From Calderihabitans maritimus (GTDB taxonomy: Bacteria > Bacillota > KKC1 > Calderihabitantales > Calderihabitantaceae): 37,630 nucleotides of DNA. The stretch is from positions 1 to 37,630 of the forward strand of contig NZ_BDGJ01000008.1 in assembly GCF_002207765.1 (NCBI RefSeq). The letters run 5' to 3'. The position numbers and the translations under genes were made by a program. Of the stretch, positions 34,379 to 37,630 are shown piece after piece. Numbering within the stretch: position 1 is the stretch's first letter; each line of letters begins with the position of its first letter. The notes under the pieces are model-generated. The model was not told where the DNA came from. It saw nothing but the letters and a program-made list of their open reading frames with translations, and ran no database searches.

Positions 34379-35038
34379 ATGTTTGAGCTGCGGAAGGTAA
34401 GATATAAAAACGTGCTGTTCATTGACGAGCTGGCCATACCGCCCCGCAAAGTAACCTGTATCGTGGGGGGGAGCGGTAGCGGGAAAACCACGCTTTTGAA
34501 ACTTCTCAACCATATGATAAGCTGTGACAGCGGTGACGTTTTTTTTGAAGGCAGAAACGTTAGGGAGCTGGACCCGGTGAAACTACGCCGCCGCGTAGTT
34601 ATGCTGCCCCAGAATCCGACCATCTTTCCCGGCACGATAAAAGATAATTTAATCCAGGGGTTTATCTTTTCCGAGATTCCGGTAGCTCCTGATGAAGAGC
34701 TGAGAAAAGCTTTGCAAATGGTTAAATTGGACAAGGAACTTCACGTTGCCGCGGCCGATTTGTCAGGTGGAGAGAAGCAGCGCTTGGCTCTGGCCAGGAT
34801 TCTTCTCCTGGAGCCGGAGGTCTTGCTTTTGGACGAGCCTTCTTCTGCCCTGGATGAAGAAACGGAGGAGCATGTAATAAAGAGACTGGTGGAATATGTG
34901 AAGTCCGGAGGAAGAACTCTCATCATGGTAACTCATTCCAAGCAAATGGCCCAAAATTACGGGGAATATATCGTGACGTTGGAAGAGGGAAGGGTTGTCA
35001 AGGTGGGGGTTAACACCGCCGCCGGAACGCTGGCTTAA
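34379..35038 (+). CDS. fetA: ABC transporter ATP-binding protein, FetA/YbbL type
   Basis: A 219-residue ATPase that pairs with the following UPF0014 membrane protein. Walker A VGGSGSGKTT, Q-loop LPQNPTIFPG, signature LSGGEKQR, Walker B VLLLDEPSSALDEET, H-loop VTHS. E. coli FetAB is an iron exporter that raises resistance to oxidative stress; the same role here is inference. ATG 34379 fits the family N-terminus (MFELRKVRYK) with GAGGGGTGAGG ahead; an ATG at 34364 overlapping the padR stop (ATGA) is also in frame. It is tightly linked to fetB (17-bp gap). Confidence 0.85.
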   Translation: MFELRKVRYKNVLFIDELAIPPRKVTCIVGGSGSGKTTLLKLLNHMISCDSGDVFFEGRNVRELDPVKLRRRVVMLPQNPTIFPGTIKDNLIQGFIFSEIPVAPDEELRKALQMVKLDKELHVAAADLSGGEKQRLALARILLLEPEVLLLDEPSSALDEETEEHVIKRLVEYVKSGGRTLIMVTHSKQMAQNYGEYIVTLEEGRVVKVGVNTAAGTLA

Positions 35039-35055
35039 GCGGAGGAGGAGTTAAG

Positions 35056-35850
35056 GTGGAGCAGATTATTAATATCGGTACGTTTCAACTTATGGCGGCA
35101 TATGTTTTTATACTCATTCTTTTGTTAATGGTACGCGGGCGGAGAATCGGTTACGAGAAAGAGATAATCCTGGCCGCCGCCCGCATGACCATACAGTTAA
35201 TCTTGGTAGGATATATTTTGACTTTTATTTTCGACCAAGAGCATGTCCTTTTGACCATTTCCGTTTTTGTCGTCATGGAGGCTTTTGCCATCCAGAATAT
35301 CTTCAGCAGGGTTAAATCCAGGATACCCCTGCGGTTGAAGAAAATTGTGGCCCTTTCCATGATTTTGGGGACGTCAGTCAGCCTGGGCTATTTTCTGGTG
35401 GTGGTAATAAACCTGCAACCCTGGTATGAGGCTCAGTATTTTATTCCGATAGCGGGAATGATAATCGGTAATTCCATGACCGGGGTGTCTTTAGGGGTGG
35501 AGAGGCTGATTAGTGGAATGAAGAATAAGAGAGAACAGGTGGAAGGAGCTTTGATGTTAGGGGCAACCCCCAAGATGGCGGCCCAGAGTATAGTAAATGA
35601 TGCCTTCGCCGCTGCCATTCTTCCGACTATTAACTCAATGGTAGGTATGGGCATCGTATTCTTACCCGGGATGATGACCGGGCAGATACTTTCGGGCGTT
35701 TCTCCCCTGACTGCTATTGAATACCAGATTGCTATCATGTTGGGAATCCTGGGCAGTGTATCGCTTACTGTATTTATGCTGGTACAATTGGGATATAAGG
35801 CTTTCTTTAATGAAAGAAGTCAGCTGGAGCTACCTGGAGGGGATGGATAG
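35056..35850 (+). CDS. fetB: FetB/YbbM-type (UPF0014) membrane permease
   Basis: A 264-residue integral membrane protein with about seven hydrophobic helices. Diagnostic UPF0014 segments: AARMTIQLILVGYIL, YFIPIAGMIIGNSMTGVSLGVERL, EGALMLGATPKMAAQSIVNDAFAAAILPTINSM and GIVFLPGMMTGQILSGVSPLTAIEYQI. Partner of the preceding ATPase in a putative iron/metal or small-solute exporter. GTG start with GGAGGAGG 7 nt upstream. It ends before a strong hairpin shared with the convergent acyl-CoA ligase gene. Confidence 0.9.
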   Translation: MEQIINIGTFQLMAAYVFILILLLMVRGRRIGYEKEIILAAARMTIQLILVGYILTFIFDQEHVLLTISVFVVMEAFAIQNIFSRVKSRIPLRLKKIVALSMILGTSVSLGYFLVVVINLQPWYEAQYFIPIAGMIIGNSMTGVSLGVERLISGMKNKREQVEGALMLGATPKMAAQSIVNDAFAAAILPTINSMVGMGIVFLPGMMTGQILSGVSPLTAIEYQIAIMLGILGSVSLTVFMLVQLGYKAFFNERSQLELPGGDG

Positions 35851-35897
35851 GTCGCATTTCAACAGGGTAAACTGTTTATGAAAATGAAGGAAGTTGA

Positions 35898-35924
35898 AGA
35901 GCCCCGCCCGTAACGCGGGGCTCT
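35898..35924. terminator. Hairpin terminator between fetB and acyl-CoA ligase gene
   Basis: Perfect 10-bp stem AGAGCCCCGC/GCGGGGCTCT (35898-35907 and 35915-35924), 7-nt loop. The T-tracts on both sides are weak, but its place between convergent genes fits a shared terminator. Confidence 0.7.
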
Positions 35925-35949
35925 AAGTTTATACTTCTCGTCACCCGGC

Positions 35950-37410
35950 TTATTGTAAAAGCCGCTTGAGTATTTTCCCGCCCGGGCCTTTAGGCAGGCT
36001 GTCGGTGAATTCGATAATTTCAGGAATCTTATACTGGGCCAAGCGTTCTTTCAAGTATTTTATAATTTCCTGGCGTTCCAGGGTATGTCCCTCTTCCGGT
36101 ACTATCACGGCTTTGACTGTTTCCCCTTTTACGGGATGGGGAACACCGATTACGGCAGCTTCGGCAACGCCCGGATAAGACAGCAGGAGTTCTTCTACTT
36201 CTCTGGGATAAACGTTGAAGCCGGCGGTAATGATCAATTCTTTTTTGCGCCCTGCGATAAAGAAATAACCGTCTTCATCGCGGCGTGCCAGGTCGCCGGT
36301 GTGAAGCCAACCATCTTTGAGGGTCTCCCGGGTGTCGGCCTCCCGGCGGTAATACCCTTTCATAACATTGGGCCCGCGTACTACCAGCTCACCTACCTCA
36401 CCCGGCGGCAGTTCACGGCCCGTTTCATCTATTACTTTAGCTTCTACATCTGGTATGGAAACGCCGATGGAGCCTGCTTTTCTTTTACCGTAAATTGGAT
36501 TAAGGCATACCACCGGTGAAGCTTCGGTGAGTCCGTAACCCTCTACAATAGAAACACCGAACTTCTCTTCGAAACCCCGCTGTACTTCGCCGGGGAGCGC
36601 TGCTCCGCCGGATATTACCAGCCAGAGTTTAGGAAAAGTATTCCGAGGACTCATTTTTTGTAATACGGCGAACATGCTGGGAACACCGCAGAAAATAGTA
36701 ATATCTTTATTGGCAAGAGTATCTAGGACCTCTTTGGGGCGAAAAGCGTCTAAAATAGTAATCTTGGCGCCTAAATATAGGGGAGTTAAAACACATACTG
36801 TCCACCCGAAGCTGTGGAACATAGGTAATACGGCAAGAAAATTTTCTTCCGGTCCAAGTTTTGAAAAATCTTTTAAGGACTTGACATTGCTAACAAAGTT
36901 ACGGTGAGAAAGCATAACTCCTTTGGGATGACCGGTAGTACCCGAGGTGTAGAGAAAAGTACATACCTGATCATCATCAACTTCAGGAAAAGAAGTGAGT
37001 GGTTGGGAAAGAATTTGACTTTTGGTCTTTTCATCTAGAGGTACTGCTTGTGTAGGGGAATTTGAAACTAAGGCTGACAGTTTGTTGGCCATATCCGGCT
37101 GGGTTAACAATATGCGTGGTGCGGCATCTTTGACGATATAGACAATTTCCTCCGGAGTGAGCATCAGGTTCAGAGGAACGGCTACTCCGCCGGCTTTGGT
37201 TATGCCAAGGTAAGCAAAAATAAATTCTGGACAGTTTGGAAGCGCTAAGGCAACCCTGTCACCGGGCTGGATGCCCTGGGAGATAAAGTAGGAAGCGTAA
37301 GCATTAACAGCCTTGTTTAATTCCGCGTAAGATATTCGGGTATTTTGATACTCTAAGGCCGTACGTTCCGTTGCTTCCGCATGAAGAGCGGCGAGGTCAT
37401 GAATTTTCAT
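35950..37410 (-). CDS. Acyl-CoA synthetase (AMP-forming), long-chain fatty acid ligase-like
   Basis: An ANL-superfamily enzyme that activates a carboxylic acid through an acyl-adenylate and loads it on CoA. Motifs: P-loop YTSGTTGHPKGVMLSH, GYGLTEASPV, WLHTGDLARRDEDGYFFIAGRKKE, NVYPREVEELL, and the catalytic Lys in GPGGKILKR near the C-terminus. 486 residues is shorter than E. coli FadD (561) and typical of FadD-like clostridial ligases. The acid cannot be deduced; long-chain or aromatic acids are possible. ATG start with GGGAGAGAGA upstream and a promoter at 37460-37488. Monocistronic. Confidence 0.9.
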   Translation of the reverse strand: MKIHDLAALHAEATERTALEYQNTRISYAELNKAVNAYASYFISQGIQPGDRVALALPNCPEFIFAYLGITKAGGVAVPLNLMLTPEEIVYIVKDAAPRILLTQPDMANKLSALVSNSPTQAVPLDEKTKSQILSQPLTSFPEVDDDQVCTFLYTSGTTGHPKGVMLSHRNFVSNVKSLKDFSKLGPEENFLAVLPMFHSFGWTVCVLTPLYLGAKITILDAFRPKEVLDTLANKDITIFCGVPSMFAVLQKMSPRNTFPKLWLVISGGAALPGEVQRGFEEKFGVSIVEGYGLTEASPVVCLNPIYGKRKAGSIGVSIPDVEAKVIDETGRELPPGEVGELVVRGPNVMKGYYRREADTRETLKDGWLHTGDLARRDEDGYFFIAGRKKELIITAGFNVYPREVEELLLSYPGVAEAAVIGVPHPVKGETVKAVIVPEEGHTLERQEIIKYLKERLAQYKIPEIIEFTDSLPKGPGGKILKRLLQ

Positions 37411-37459
37411 TTCTATCTCTCTCCCTTTAAAAGTTTAGTATGGCCCAATATAGTGCAGG

Positions 37460-37488
37460 AATGTACTCGGTAATTTGGAATTCGTCAA
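37460..37488 (-). promoter_or_regulatory. Promoter of the acyl-CoA ligase gene
   Basis: Minus strand: TTGACG (37488-37483), 17-nt spacer, TACATT (37465-37460), about 50 nt before the ATG. Confidence 0.55.
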
Positions 37489-37557
37489 CAAGCCTTTTTT
37501 TCCTCTTTTTTGGAACTGAAAGTGCCTTGTTTTTATTCGCAAATGGGACTGAGGGGC

Positions 37558-37630
37558 TGTCAATAACTTGACAAAATGTCACCCCAAAAAGGGGTTAATT
37601 ATCGTGAGAAAATGTCACTTTTATAGTGAA
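37558..37630. mobile_element. Possible insertion-sequence end (IS21-like repeated TGTCA motifs), cut by window edge
   Basis: TGACAAAATGTCAC (37569-37582) and TGAGAAAATGTCAC (37605-37618) are direct repeats differing at one base, 36 bp apart. An outer TGTCAATAAC (from 37558) and a small ACCCC/GGGGT hairpin (37581-37595) accompany them. Repeated transposase-binding sites of this kind, just inside a TGT end, are typical of IS21-family elements. No transposase gene is visible before the window ends. Confidence 0.35.

Overview
The window looks like chromosomal DNA of an anaerobic, probably thermophilic member of the Bacillota (class Clostridia). Supporting features are CIRCE-controlled groESL, the AddAB rather than RecBCD recombination enzyme, a trp RNA-binding attenuation protein (TRAP), a pyruvate kinase with the Firmicutes C-terminal extension, strong AAGGAGG ribosome sites, many TTG/GTG starts, and S-layer-homology proteins. 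Exported multiheme c-type cytochromes in a Gram-positive background suggest a metal- or CO-oxidising clostridium of the Carboxydothermus/Thermincola/Calderihabitans kind. That last placement is inference from gene content only.

Layout. 1-2454: 3' part of dnaE. 2586-3710: a triheme cytochrome lipoprotein and coaD. 3816-5766: a MacB-type ABC exporter pair. 5778-9135: a promoter followed by mtrB (TRAP), a small DUF2007-like gene, pfkA and pyk. 9256-11039: a biotin-domain-less carboxyltransferase (PycB/OadA/5S-like) and a small PH-like protein. 11205-13130: an 11-heme exported cytochrome. 13160-17211, all minus strand: orphan minC, groL-groS with promoter and CIRCE, and serC. 17413-24703: addB-addA, overlapping by 11 bp. 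24736-26193: a small regulatory island with an ImmA/IrrE-like protein lacking the catalytic Glu and two divergent XRE repressors. 26394-31213: two exported surface proteins, one with five FN3-like repeats and one with Big_5 plus three SLH domains. 31471-33758, minus strand: a CoA-disulfide/polysulfide reductase with a rhodanese domain, apparently starting at ATT, and a DUF302 protein. 33984-35850: a consensus promoter with a perfect palindromic operator driving padR-fetA-fetB. 35950-37410, minus strand: an acyl-CoA ligase. 37558-37630: repeats that may be the end of an insertion sequence.

How the parts fit. The core is housekeeping: replication and repair, CoA synthesis, lower glycolysis linked to C3/C4 carboxylation, chaperonins and serine synthesis. 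Between these lie accessory blocks for life at the cell surface and for redox work: multiheme cytochromes, S-layer proteins, sulfur/CoA redox, and putative metal efflux. No rRNA, tRNA or CRISPR array was seen.

The items most worth a second look are the ATT start (or A7 frameshift) of the CoA-disulfide reductase, the HGLGH 'dead' ImmA protein with its divergent XRE pair, the operator embedded in a consensus promoter ahead of padR-fetAB, and two related hairpins that flank the reductase gene. I did not find a clearly new multi-gene system.
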